DNA from: Trachelipus rathkii
Taxonomy: Eukaryota; Arthropoda; Malacostraca; Isopoda; Trachelipodidae
Length of the DNA stretch: 64,000 nucleotides
Direction: 5' to 3'
Assembly (NCBI GenBank): GCA_015478945.1
Contig: JABUQX010021126.1
Span: 83,501 to 147,500, forward strand
Below the pieces are notes generated by a model. The model saw nothing but the letters and a program-made list of their open reading frames with translations. It made no database searches and was not told the DNA's origin. The translations under genes were made by a program, and so were the position numbers. Positions 40,971-52,119 of this stretch are shown piece by piece (the first letter of the stretch is position 1; each line of letters opens with the position of its first letter).

Positions 40971-41821
40971 ATTATTTTATTGTACAGTCTCCGTATTGTA
41001 TTTAATTATTGAGTCATAGATCATTAGGATTTTGATTGGGAATAATTATGCATAATGCACTTAAGATTCTGCTATTTAACTGGAGCGTTCCGTACCTAAT
41101 ATTTTAATGAATGTATATTGTCGGTCCAATGTAGGTTTCAAGTTTGTGATAGTGCCATAAGTCTCCGTAGCAGATAAGCATCTTCATACACGTTCTTGTT
41201 GCGACTCTTTGGAATAACAATTGTCTTTAGATGGATTTTCAAATATAGCTTAATTTCATTTGAAAACTTTCTCTATGAATTATCAGATTACATCTTTGGT
41301 GGTAATTTTTCCTTTTCTCTTGATAGTAACTTGGTTCCACAATTTTTATTTTTTGTTTTTCACTTTATTAGTAAGTTTTTAGTTAAGAGCACTCTTTTTA
41401 TTTCTACATTTTTAAACTCGATTAGATTTTGCTCTAGGATCCTTCTTTTGGATACTATGTATTTTCTTCCTTTATTTTTCCATGTAATTCTGTTATACTG
41501 CATCCCGATGAAGTTTTTTCCCAATCTCCCCTTCCATTTTTTATGTTTTTCTCTTTATAGTAGAGCATTTTCACTAGCCTCCGTTGCATGCTGTTCCCGC
41601 GTTATTACCGCCGTTCGCACTTCGGTTCATTTTTTACAGCCATATCCTTCGTCAGTAGAACTTTTATCATCACTCCCTCTTCAGGTGCATCCTCGAGGTA
41701 AACTGATGAGCAAATGCGTATAAGGTACAATTTTTACCCCTGTCATGAATGACTGAAATGAATTTTGAACAACTGTTCTCCATAATTTTTACGAGCTTTA
41801 TTAAGAAAGTAAAAGACATTG
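40971..41821. other. Region upstream of the RT relic, T-rich on the plus strand
   Basis: Contains the longest open frame of the window (41196-41723, plus, 175 codons). Its product is Phe/Leu/Ser-rich, as expected from T-rich DNA. The RT relic lies beside it on the opposite strand, so it may be antisense to further element sequence, but I could not identify endonuclease motifs on the minus strand. Not called as a gene. Confidence 0.4.
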
Positions 41822-41934
41822 GATAGATAGATGATTGATAGATAGATAGATAGATAGATAAGAAGAGTGAGGAGATAGATAGATAGATATGATAAATAGA
41901 TAGATTAGATAGCTAGATATGATTGATAGATAAG
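41822..41934. repeat. GATA tetranucleotide microsatellite
   Basis: GATA/TAGA units, cleanest at about 41839-41860, then a GAAGAGTGAGGA interruption and a second, more slipped set of GATA units. Confidence 0.93.
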
Positions 41935-42084
41935 ATGTTCTTTCAAAACCTAAATAACGGGGTTATAATCTTTTATTAAGTTTGATTGAAGACTTCAAAT
42001 AATTGATAATTATTACATATTCATTCCGGCACTCTTTTATTGATTAATGGACTGCCGACGACTTGCTGTAAAAGGGCTGACGAA

Positions 42085-42510
42085 ATATTATAATAATAAT
42101 ATTTATATATTATTAATATTATTATTATATATATTATTAATAAATTATATATATCTATATAATATTTGATTATATATTTATATATATATTATATATATTA
42201 TTTATATATATATATATATTATTATATATATTATATTTATATATATTTATCTATATATTATATATATATACTTATATATCTATTTATATTATATATATAT
42301 ATAAGTATATATATAATATATATTTATATTATATATATATATATTATATATATATTTTATATATATATATATTTTTATAAATATATATATATATTTTATT
42401 ATAATTTAATATATATATCTAATAATATATATTATATTATATAATATTAATATTATATATATAGATTATATTTATATATTATTCTATTATATATATATAT
42501 TATATATTCT
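42085..42510. repeat. TA-rich simple repeat
   Basis: A/T-only tract of imperfect TA dinucleotides. The overlapping 92-codon frame (42166-42444) is a Tyr/Ile translation of the repeat. An 18-base T run follows at 42594-42611. Confidence 0.92.
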
Positions 42511-42959
42511 GTTTTAAATTCTTATATATATTTGTTATTTAGCAGTGATGTAGATTGATGAAAAAAAAGAAGGCTTATAATTAAAAATGCAGATTTTTTT
42601 TTTTTTTTTTTACAGAATTATTTTCATACGAAGAAGTTTCAAAATAGTAGTATCGTGAGCTTTCCGATCAACTGGACTTTTTCAACTTGAATGTGATGAA
42701 GACTAAATAAATTTCTAAAATAAAGTTATAAGAAGAAGAAATATTTTGAAAATAGAATTAAGAATGTAGTTTTAGGATTTTTTTGAAAAGGTCGTGGAGG
42801 TCAGTATGTTTGTTGCGTGTGATGATCTGGGGGTAATTCGCCTTGTGTTTGTTAATGTTAGATAGGTTTTATGCAAAATGATTTCGATTCATTTCGTTGA
42901 GGGGGTCGGGCTTGTGTGATAGGTTAATAATGTGTGATGTGTAATTTGTGGTTGAGTGA

Positions 42960-43570
42960 GATTGTGGCTTTGATCAGAGAAGTGGGTGCTATTCGTCAAA
43001 GGGAAGCTTGTGTTGGTAGTTTTCGTCTCAGGACATTTTTTCACAGATAAAAAAAAAAAAAAAAAAAAAAAAAAGGAGGTGCGTTACATGGATTTTGTAG
43101 CCTTGGGAACATTGTTAGAGGTTGTGTGGAGGTTTAAAGAGTGCGTTTAAGGGAGAAGGTTTTTAGAGGTAGTGAGACGAAGGTTTTTTCAGGTCGGACT
43201 AATGATCGTAGATTAAGGTATCAGTGAGGAATGAGGTAATGGCAAAGAGAGTTTTGGGGGTTGGTCGTTAGAAGGATTGTACATTTTACAATATCTTCTA
43301 ACGAAACCCTAAGTCTCTTTCCTACTTACCTATCCTATAGACCGAATCTACGATCAGTAAGTCTTAAAACCTTAGACTCACTACCTCTAATACCCTCTCC
43401 CTTAAACGCATCTTTAATCTACACACCTCTACTAGTATTTCTCCCATGTGTACTAAAAATTTCATGTTTACTGCTCATATATCGTGAAGTAGATTCAAAA
43501 GGACGAATATACAAAAGACTTATTGATCCAGAATCGACTCACACTACAAGATCTTACTACCAGAATTAAC
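42960..43570. repeat. Large imperfect inverted repeat (foldback)
   Basis: Two arms of about 300 bases face each other around position 43288. The centre is nearly perfect: GTTAGAAGGATTGTA, a short loop, then TACAATATCTTCTAAC. Further out, TGCGTTTAAGGGAG (43143-43156) and AGAGGTAGTGAG (left arm) pair with CTCCCTTAAACGCA and CTCACTACCTCT at 43378-43411. GATCGTAGATT pairs with AATCTACGATC. Homology continues more weakly outward. A 26-base A run (43049-43074) interrupts the left arm. The left arm is G/T-rich and the right arm A/C-rich, as expected of inverted copies. The open frame 43261-43569 is the right arm. It could be a foldback/MITE-like element, an inverted duplication or a long-read palindrome artefact. 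Confidence 0.85.
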
Positions 43571-43833
43571 ATTGACAACATGATACCTATATAAGACTTG
43601 ACCATTCACGGAATTATCGATATTGGTGCATAAAACCCTTAAATTTACAAAGCCTACAAGCGAATACCTAGATCATACTACGATTACTGCTCCTTTTTCA
43701 AATCTAATCATTGCTTTAATTTTCTTTTTAAAATTTTCTAAATTTTAGTAATTTAATTTTAGACCGGAAGCAATCCCCTTCAACAAGGAGCACTTGAATG
43801 ATATACGATGATATTAAATGAATGTTGACAATA

Positions 43834-43838
<5 letters not shown>

Positions 43839-43869
<31 letters not shown>

Positions 43870-44160
43870 CTGCATTTTATTACAAAGTTTTTTTTTAGGA
43901 CATATATATATATTATATATATATATATATATAATATTTATTATATTTATTATTAATATATATATATATATATAATTTATCTTAATATATATATGATATA
44001 TATTTTATATTATATATTAATATATATATCTATATATATTTTATTATTATATAAATAATATATATATATATATATTATATATATATATATATATTATTAT
44101 ATTAATATATCTTATATATATATTATATTATTATATTAAATATATATATATCTATATCGT
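43839..44160. repeat. A29 run followed by TA-rich tract
   Basis: A 29-base A homopolymer (43839-43867) is followed, after a short ordinary stretch, by A/T-only TA repeat from about 43900 to 44155. No element body could be linked to the A run. Confidence 0.85.
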
Positions 44161-44519
44161 TTAAAATAAGTAAATAAATAAAGTATTAGTCTCTCCCTAT
44201 TTATACTTAAAGGGAGAGAGTCAAGTATACGCGAGATGTAAAAAAAAAAAAGCCAATTTCCATTTTATCGACAAATGTCTTCTGTCGCATTTCACTATTC
44301 GATTTTTTGCACCGAAGAGTCGCATTTTTTATGTGATAAGTAATTATGTATAAGGATGTTCACACTTTTGTTTTCAATTGACATAATCTTTACTTATGTA
44401 ATATTTTAATTCATTGACAATTTGCCAAAATAGAGAAGTATGTTATTATGTCTGTAAGGGATTGTCGTTCTTCTATATGCTAACTTGTGCGAGCAGAGTA
44501 ACGGTGATGGATTCGCTCT

Positions 44520-44639
44520 GATCATATCTATATTTATATATAATATATTATATATATATATATATAATAATATAATTTATATATATTATATATTATATGA
44601 TACTTATTATAATACATATATATATAATATTATTTATAT

Positions 44640-44685
<46 letters not shown>

Positions 44686-44960
44686 ATAATATATATATAT
44701 TATATTATATATATATATATATTTTATATTATAATATATATTATATATTTAGTATATAATATATATACTATATTTATATTTATATAATATATATATTTAT
44801 ATATATTATATATTATATATATTTATATATTATATATAAGTGGCGGATTCGTGATTAAACTTGAATGGAGGGAGCTGTAGGTTTATATATACTATATACT
44901 ATATATTATATATATATATATAATATATATATATACTATATATAATTATATATTATATAA
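44520..44960. repeat. TA-rich simple repeats
   Basis: Two TA tracts (about 44525-44838 and 44885-44960) separated by a 45-base ordinary spacer. The Tyr/Ile-rich frame 44485-44787 is repeat translation. Confidence 0.92.
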
Positions 44961-47575
44961 GAAATTTGTAAATATTTTTATTTCTAGTGTGAGTGTATGC
45001 ATAAATTATTTTTTTTTTTTTTTCAATATGATTGATTGATTCGCAACTTCTTGAATTAAAAGATTGATATCTATTAGATGGGAATATTTAACATCACTTA
45101 TTATTTTTCTAAATATCATTCTGATAGGATTCTCACCGGACCTATTCTATTTTTATATTTTGCGTAAATGTGGTGCATAAATTATATAGGATTCTTTTTT
45201 TTTAATATGATTGCATGCATTCGTACATTCGGTAAAGCGAAGCCAAAAATAGATGTATTAGGTAAGAGGTGTCGAAAATTTGCAAAATAGAAAAACGTAT
45301 TGCTGCTTAGCAAACGTCCTTTTGGTCTTCTTTCTCTTCTTTCTCTTCTATTTATACTTATATATATATTATTATTTATTATTATTATATTAATATATAT
45401 ATTATATAATATATTATTATCTATTATAATATATATATTTATATATATATAATATTATTATATATATTATACGCTTTTTTGCCATATATTTCACTAGTTT
45501 TTTCGCACAAAATAAACCCTTCCTCTGAATAAACCTTGACTAGTGTTTGATTATATAGTAAACGAGGACATTAATGGCAATCTAGATCTGTAGTTTTGAC
45601 CTTATGTAGTATGAGAAAAATTCCAATTTGATCCACTATTAAGTAGGAAATACTGGCACATAAGAATCTAACCATAAAATTCTTGATTATTTACTTTGTA
45701 TGTTGCTATATTTGTCTTTTTTTAGGAACTTATAAAATTGGTTTAGCACATTAAAGGCAATTTTATTTAATTGAATTATTTGCAATAAATAGTCGTAGCA
45801 TTTGCGTTGGAAAAGGATACTTTGATACATTTGCAACATGACGTTAACAGATGGAGAGTTTATGTTAAAAAAATTCAGATCACTTTACTGGAGAAATGGA
45901 ATATTTCTATCACTCTATGATGGATTTTTAGATTTGGGGTGGGCAATAGCATAAATAGAGCGCACTGTATCTTATGTATATATATAATATATAATATATA
46001 TAATTATATATATAATAAATAATTATATAATATAATATATATACTATATATAATATATTATAGTAATTATTAATATATATATATAAATTATATATATAAT
46101 ATATTATATTATTTATATAATATATAATATTTATATTATAATATATTAATATATATTTATTATAATATATATTATAATTTATATATTATATAATTTATTA
46201 TATACATAGGAGCGAAGGTGGTGTATTTTGAGAGAGAATAGTGGTAAAATCGTGGTGAGTGTGTTAAGATTTGGCTGGGACGATTCCGGATGTTGTAGCT
46301 TCTTTTATTTTGTTGCCCATTGTCGAGAATACTGAATGATTGGATTCTTCCCACCCACCTAAATCCAGTATGAGGATCAACATTCAGTATTTGTGTACGA
46401 TTGATTCCTATAGGACCTCATTATTTGGATGAGAAGATCTCGTGAGAAGAGTAGATTTCAAATAAAAGCTTGAAAATCGTTCTGTTAGTAGAATGTGAAA
46501 ATCAAGATTTGTGGAGGAAAGAAATTTTAAGCAGTAATGAAATTAGGAGATCGAGATTCTGGGTGAACAGGGGTATTAAGGTTTACATTAGCGAACAATC
46601 GACCTTATCAGTACGGAATTATGAAATGAGTTATAGTTGTACATTAAATAGTTAGAGGAATGATCAATTAGCATCTGAGGTTCAGAGAAAGTGCAGTTTG
46701 GGTAGAATTGGTGATTCCGGAGCTGAGTTAAGTGTAAGTTCGCGGATGTTGTAAAGCATAGAAAACCCCGCGCATACTGCGAATCTTGTGCATCGACATA
46801 ACAACAATAAAAAAAAGAACACAAAGGAGAATGGATAAATTGTTCATCCTGAACTAATTTACAAATTATAAGTGTAATTTTAAAAACATCTTTGTACCGT
46901 ATAATAAAACTTAATTCATGTAACTTTCCCCTCGAATAGGCGTATTAACTTTGATTAAAGATCTACCACTACAAAATCTGAAAAAAATATTAAATTAGAA
47001 TTCTATCTTTTATTATAACGATGCAAGTTTGTGAACGACTATATTACAAAAATCGAATAAATGGAAGCTAATTAAACGATAAGTTGAAAGGGAGAGAATT
47101 TAAAAAACACTACATTATTCAACAATAAATATAAATCAAATCTATCCCGGTACCAACGCAGTTATTCTTCCGTAAGCGAGATTATACAAAAGTGTAGAAG
47201 CATCTCACGTGGTTGTAATCTCGGTCCTACATTGGCCGGCGGTCAAAGAGAGTTAAAGGACCGGTTTTTCTCCTGTCTCATGCACGGGGACAGAAGTGTC
47301 AGGTGTTGAATATGCGGGAAAAGCCACCGAGAATGGGCTGTGATAGGAAAAAAAGGGAGGACCATAAAGTTTTTTATTAGTATTTATGATGGGAGGATAA
47401 AATGGGAGAAGAAGAGGTGAGATATAGAATATTCGAAACAAGGAGAAGCGAAGAAGAGAATAAAAATTATTATGTACCATGCACATCTACTTAGCGTTAG
47501 GTGAGGGAGCTCAAAATCTAAGAATTGTCATTGTCGTATGATGTTCGAAGTTATTCACAAGACAACCTCAACAAT
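44961..47575. other. Mixed sequence with TA tracts
   Basis: TA-rich tracts lie at about 45355-45475 and 45975-46205. The rest is ordinary AT-rich DNA, somewhat more balanced at 46205-47575. Short frames there (46172-46354, 46470-46655, 46588-46824, 47253-47486) overlap on both strands and show no recognisable domain. No gene supported. Confidence 0.5.
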
Positions 47576-47690
47576 AATATATCTATTTTATATATAAATA
47601 TATTATATAGATATATATAGCCATATAATATTTTATATTATATATTATATTATTATATATAATATTATCATATTTATTAATATATAAAAC
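47576..47690. repeat. TA-rich tract
   Basis: A/T-only imperfect TA repeat. Confidence 0.85.
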
Positions 47691-47929
47691 AACGGAAATG
47701 ATATGAATGAAAAGTGAAGATGGAAGATGAAGATGATTGATGGATGTGAGCATATTTAATTTTCATTCCTTTATAATAATTAATATTTGAGATAAATATA
47801 TATAATAGTAATATATTAATAATTTGTATATATTGATATATCTTAATAAACAGTTTGCCAATAATATGGGTCTTCAAAATTTTAAATTGAAGCCGCATTC
47901 TTGCGCTATTTTATTTTTCAAGGATTTTT

Positions 47930-48240
47930 ATAAGGACAGATTTGAGTGATGGAGGGGAATGGAGAGGAAGGGAGAGAGGGAGGGAGGAGGAGAGGGAGAG
48001 AGAATTTGGGATAAATGTGGCATATGAATAGTTCGGGAAAGGAAGTGAGGAGGGGAAGTAGGATAGGATTGGAGGAGAGATATAAGGATGAATAACCAGT
48101 AATGAGAGAAGAAAAAGTGTTAAACGGGTGCAAAGACTAAGAGAAAGAAGGAGAGAAAAGATTGAAGCAATGATGAGAATAAGCAGAGAAATTAACACAG
48201 TCAACAATAAGTGACAAAGAAAACTGGGTAAATGAGATTT
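47930..48240. repeat. Purine-rich (GGA/GA) tract
   Basis: The plus strand is strongly G/A-biased; line 47941-48000 contains no C. Degenerate GGA, GAG and GGGA words recur. The two minus-strand frames (47911-48243 and 47918-48133) encode Ser/Leu/Pro/Phe-rich strings that simply reflect the polypyrimidine complement. Confidence 0.8.
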
Positions 48241-48385
48241 CACAGCTAATTTAGAATTTAGAAACCTGCTGGGTGGGTAGATATTAATGAATTATTAAAA
48301 AAAAAATAGAATCTTCGCCGGGAAAAAAAGCGCAATGTACCAACCTAATCATATATAATCAATAGACGAGAACGAAAAACCAATA

Positions 48386-48975
48386 CTTGAAAAGAGCACT
48401 TGAAGAAATCCTAAAGTGATGGACTGAGAGTAGTACATTGAGCAGGATTACTTGAACCACCTTATTTTAACAGTTGAAAAGGGCACTTGAAGAAATCCTA
48501 AAGTGATAGACTGAGAGCAGTATATTGAGCAGGAATATTTGAACTACCTTATTATAACAGTCGAAAAGAGCACTTGAAGAAATCCTAAAGTGATAGACTG
48601 AGAGCAGTATATTGAACAGGAAAATTTGAACTACCTTATTTTTAATAGTTGAAAAGAGCACTTGAATAAAACCTAAAGTGAAAGACTGAGAGCAGTATTA
48701 TGACCAGGAATATTTCAACCACCTTATTTTAAAGAGCTCTCGAAGAAATCCTAAAGTGATAGACTGAGAGCAGTATACTGAGCAGGAATATTTGAACTAC
48801 CTTATTTTTAATAGTTGAAAAGAACACTTAAATAAAACCTAAAGTGATAGACTGAGAGCAGTATATTGAGCAGGAATATTTGAACCACCTTATATTAATA
48901 TCATTTGGAGAAATCCTAAAGTGATGCAAGTAGGTAAAATGAAGCAGGAATAGTTGAACCACCTTATTTTAAACA
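48386..48975. repeat. Seven-unit minisatellite, 77-88 bp
   Basis: The unit contains AAAAGAGCACTTGAAGAAAT, CCTAAAGTGATAGACTGAGA, GCAGTATATTGAGCAGGAAT and ATTTGAACTACCTTATTTTA in that order. The word CTAAAGTGAT (or variant) starts at 48411, 48498, 48585, 48673, 48751, 48839 and 48916, giving spacings of 87, 87, 88, 78, 88 and 77. The two short units lack about ten bases around the ATAGTTGAAA segment. Because 87 is 29 codons, the minus-strand frame at 48467-48661 reads through two repeats as a 29-residue tandem peptide. This is probably incidental. Confidence 0.93.
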
Positions 48976-49631
48976 TTAGATACTAGCGGCCTATCCAAAG
49001 CAGAAAGTTAGTTAAAGGCAGAAGCAGTTAAAACAAAGGCCATACTAATCCCCTACGTGTTAGGTAATAACACCTCTATTGTTTTACTTGCTTTACTGCC
49101 TTTTAAGGTATGGAAGAGGATATATGTATGTTAATTATTCAATAAAATTTCGTTACAAATTGTAGTAAAAAAATGGATAGTTATCGTAGTATATTTGAAA
49201 CGAAATTCTTTGAATAGTGATCCTGGCATCAAATGATTATGATATGCATTTCAAACGCTGAGCTACAAATATATCGTAGTGTGGTGCTACGTGTAAAGTG
49301 TTAATCTGTGTGTGTGGGTTTGTATCTATGCTTGGAGTGTAAGTGTAATGTGTATTAATGAGTTCTCATAGGTGTATAAGTGATCATAGGTGGAATGTGT
49401 TTGTATGAAAGTGTTCGTAGATGGGCTAAGGTTGATAACATCGTGATTTATAAGATGAAGTAAGAAAAGTAGGTAGAGAGTTGGGCATCCCATTCCTAGC
49501 AACTTTAAATATACAGCCAATTGCGTAATAAATTCCGTCATACCCCGTTATTTACTGTAGGCGGTAGACACCCATATTAGGGCATTCTAGGCTCAGGAAA
49601 TATAAATTTAGAGTCTTTGTGAAAAAGTCTA

Positions 49632-49792
49632 TCACTATGTTGGCACTATGTGGCACTCAACTGGCCATTATACTTTTGTGACACTACTTGGCACTCCAGT
49701 TTGGCCATTCTTCACTACTTGGCAGACTTCTTTATTGCCCACTTCTTAATTGTGCTACTCACCTTGTCACTCACCTGGCACTCACGGCACTT
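49632..49792. repeat. Degenerate TGGCACT tandem repeat
   Basis: TGGCACT or close variants recur near 49641, 49651, 49689, 49720 and 49776, with TTGGCCATT and CACTACTTGGCA words between them. It looks like an irregular repeat of about 30-55 bases. Confidence 0.55.
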
Positions 49793-51918
49793 CCTCTAAA
49801 TAGCCTCAATTAGTAACAGCTATCGAGATACAAGTCACTTAGGGTTACTTTCTTACTAGGGGTGAATTTGTGGATAACCGATATCAAAAGCCCATACGAT
49901 GTTACGTGACAAGCATCAAATATTGACCCATTTGCAGATAATATCGGCATCTCCAATATTGTAGAAGGCTCAGATTAATCGATTGCGTATCTTAATCCAT
50001 TCTCTAACAGACATCAAAAAAGGAGAAGAACTTAAATTGAGTAGTAACAAAATTATAAATAACTACGCGGTCTAAATTCTTTTGACCGATTTTGGTAGTT
50101 ATTAGGGCAAGGGGTAAAACCGAAATATTTTTCATTTTGGTTCAAAACCAATCATGCAGAAAGTATGAGTTTAAGCCGAAGCGAGGGAGCGGGGTAAGGT
50201 GGAAGCACTAGGACTCAATGCTTAGTGAAGGTATAAGACGATTTTCTAAAAAAGTGGTTATTGGTTAGGGCTATAATGTCAATCGAACACGACCCTTAAA
50301 AGCTGAAGTATCGCCATATAAGAATATTACCATCTGAACTCGTGACCGAGGGGCGCCAATATTGAGTTGCACCCGATAAATGAACTTGGTGCATATTTCT
50401 ACAGTATTCGGGTGTCCACTGAGTAAGGCTTATAGTCTGTCTTGGAGCTTTAATTGCCAAAAGAGAGATATGTATCAGTTTAGCTGAAAATTTGTGAGTG
50501 TAATAGACCATTTCAAAATATAGTCAACTATCAGGGGCTTAAAGGGCCCGCTAAAATGGCAGAGATTTAAAACAATGATACCGCGGTAAGGATGCAGCGC
50601 ACAAGATTGACCACTTAGCTTTCATACGAATAATACGATCAGACATAGGGTTGTCGGGAGGAGGCTAATATCTCGTGGTTCTATTATGGTCATTTGAGTC
50701 AATTCTACTAATTTCGTTTACTATCTTCGGTGCATAGGATCATTCTGCCCATTGACCCATTCGCGAGCGTGGCCATACGGCGCTGGCTCGCATTCTCAAT
50801 GGAGCCAATCGATACTGTCTGTGAATCCCTAAAAGAAGTTATTTCCGTGCTCTTTTGTTCTTCCGCTCTTGGGGTACCACGTAAACACTATAAGGACGTT
50901 TCCGTACACCAATAATGAACCCATGGCAATGACCAAAGGGTTCTTGCCATTGCCTAACGCAGATTTTATTGCAAATTTCGAGCAGAGACTCCCGATAATA
51001 TACAAGAGCTTTGTTCTACTTTGGAAGACCAAACTGGGCTCTAGTGTTTGCTCTCCATATACAACCCACTCCTACCCGTGGGCCTTTTAATTTTGACCCT
51101 ATGGGAAAGGACCAAAGGGTTGTTACAACAAGGCCAGTCATTTTTTGACCAATGGCTTTCGAAAAGGTCTAAAGCATATTTTTTACTAATATTTTGAGCC
51201 TATGAAACCAAGGGGTAATGGCCTCGGATACGCCATATCTTGGCAGTATCATACTCTTCGCCCATCTTGGGTTCTTGTAGCTTTACTTATATTCGGCTGT
51301 ACCAGCTGCACACTGTATGCCGCTCTTCTCGTCTCCAACTATTTGTGTTCCTTTTGCAATTTCCGGGTACCACACAACACGATTTACAAAAAAGCTTTAG
51401 TGATCGTCGTAGACCGTCTCACACACTATTAAATGGCTAGTGAGAGCAGAAGATATGAGATTAAGCGGGGTTCTCGAATGGTTTGGTCTTGTCGTTTCTG
51501 CTTTTTCTTCCTTGGGCTCGCCTTTTGCGCCTCTCAGCATACCTAACCTTGCCCGGCTCCAGCTCTGGCCTACCACTCTGGTTTAGTGCGTGGGTTCGGG
51601 TTCTTCGAAAAATCATATATTACCTAAGCTTTGGAGTAAGTAAGGTGGAAGGCGGGTAAAAATGAGTACCACTTAACGCTATTTTTATAGAGAGATGGTA
51701 TTTTTTCAGATTAAAACGCTTTCTTGCCCACTCAATCGATCTTTGAAATCGACAAATGGCATAAAGTTTTTTCCTGCTCTCTTTTGCTCGTGCGAGTGCA
51801 CTCTCCCGTGGTGTATTACAGTGCATTCTGATGAGCAATGCCAAATAGGTCATCAAATATATTGAATTGTGATCGGTTGTAGCTCGATGACGCATTAATC
51901 TTGTCAGAAATCAACTCC
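49793..51918. other. Balanced-composition region, possible LTR-element interior
   Basis: Base composition is more even than in most of the window and simple repeats are absent. Loose repeats of a GACC..ATGG..AAAGG..GG pattern occur at about 50918, 51096, 51146 and 51198. Open frames on both strands (50296-50511 minus; 50730-50915, 50869-51090 and 51202-51432 plus; 51620-51895 minus) match no family I recognise. The frame at 51620-51895 starts just inside the candidate primer-binding site and is Arg/Lys-rich, a position where gag could lie, but no gag, protease, RT or integrase motif is visible. Confidence 0.4.
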
Positions 51919-52119
51919 GGCGCCAATGTTACTGAATATATATTCCTTGGTGAATTAACGTATACACTCTCACGGCATGCTTCAAATGATCGCGCGTAAC
52001 TTGTCTCTCTTAGAGCGTATAACCCCTTATCTTTATTCGGTGGAATGTGTCGTTTGTGAATCCCAACTCACGAGCGAGTATCGTCTAATCGTCGCGCAGT
52101 AAAGAGAGAGTGTGTTACA
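51919..52119 (-). mobile_element. Candidate LTR plus primer-binding site
   Basis: Read on the minus strand, 52119 to 51927 begins TGTAACAC and ends CAGTAACA, the TG...CA form of a long terminal repeat, 193 bases long. It contains an AATAAA signal near its middle (plus strand CTTTATTCG at about 52031-52040). One base past its end comes TGGCGCCGGAG (51915-51925). TGGCGCC matches the first seven bases of primer-binding sites complementary to tRNA-Lys type 3' ends in LTR retroelements. This layout predicts a gypsy-like element with its interior toward lower coordinates. I could not find a second LTR, a polypurine tract or pol motifs, so the element is truncated, a solo end or a coincidence. Confidence 0.4.

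Noticed and set aside
41196..41723. Longest open frame, 175 codons, plus strand
   Set aside because: The product is Phe/Leu/Ser-rich as expected from T-rich DNA, has no domain, and lies next to an antisense retroelement relic.
42810..42840. Possible RT-like C-D-D-L-G-V string on the plus strand
   Set aside because: No other RT motif is found on either side in any frame.
47911..48243. 110-codon Leu/Ser/Pro-rich minus-strand frame resembling a membrane protein
   Set aside because: It is the direct translation of the polypyrimidine complement of a GGA-rich tract.
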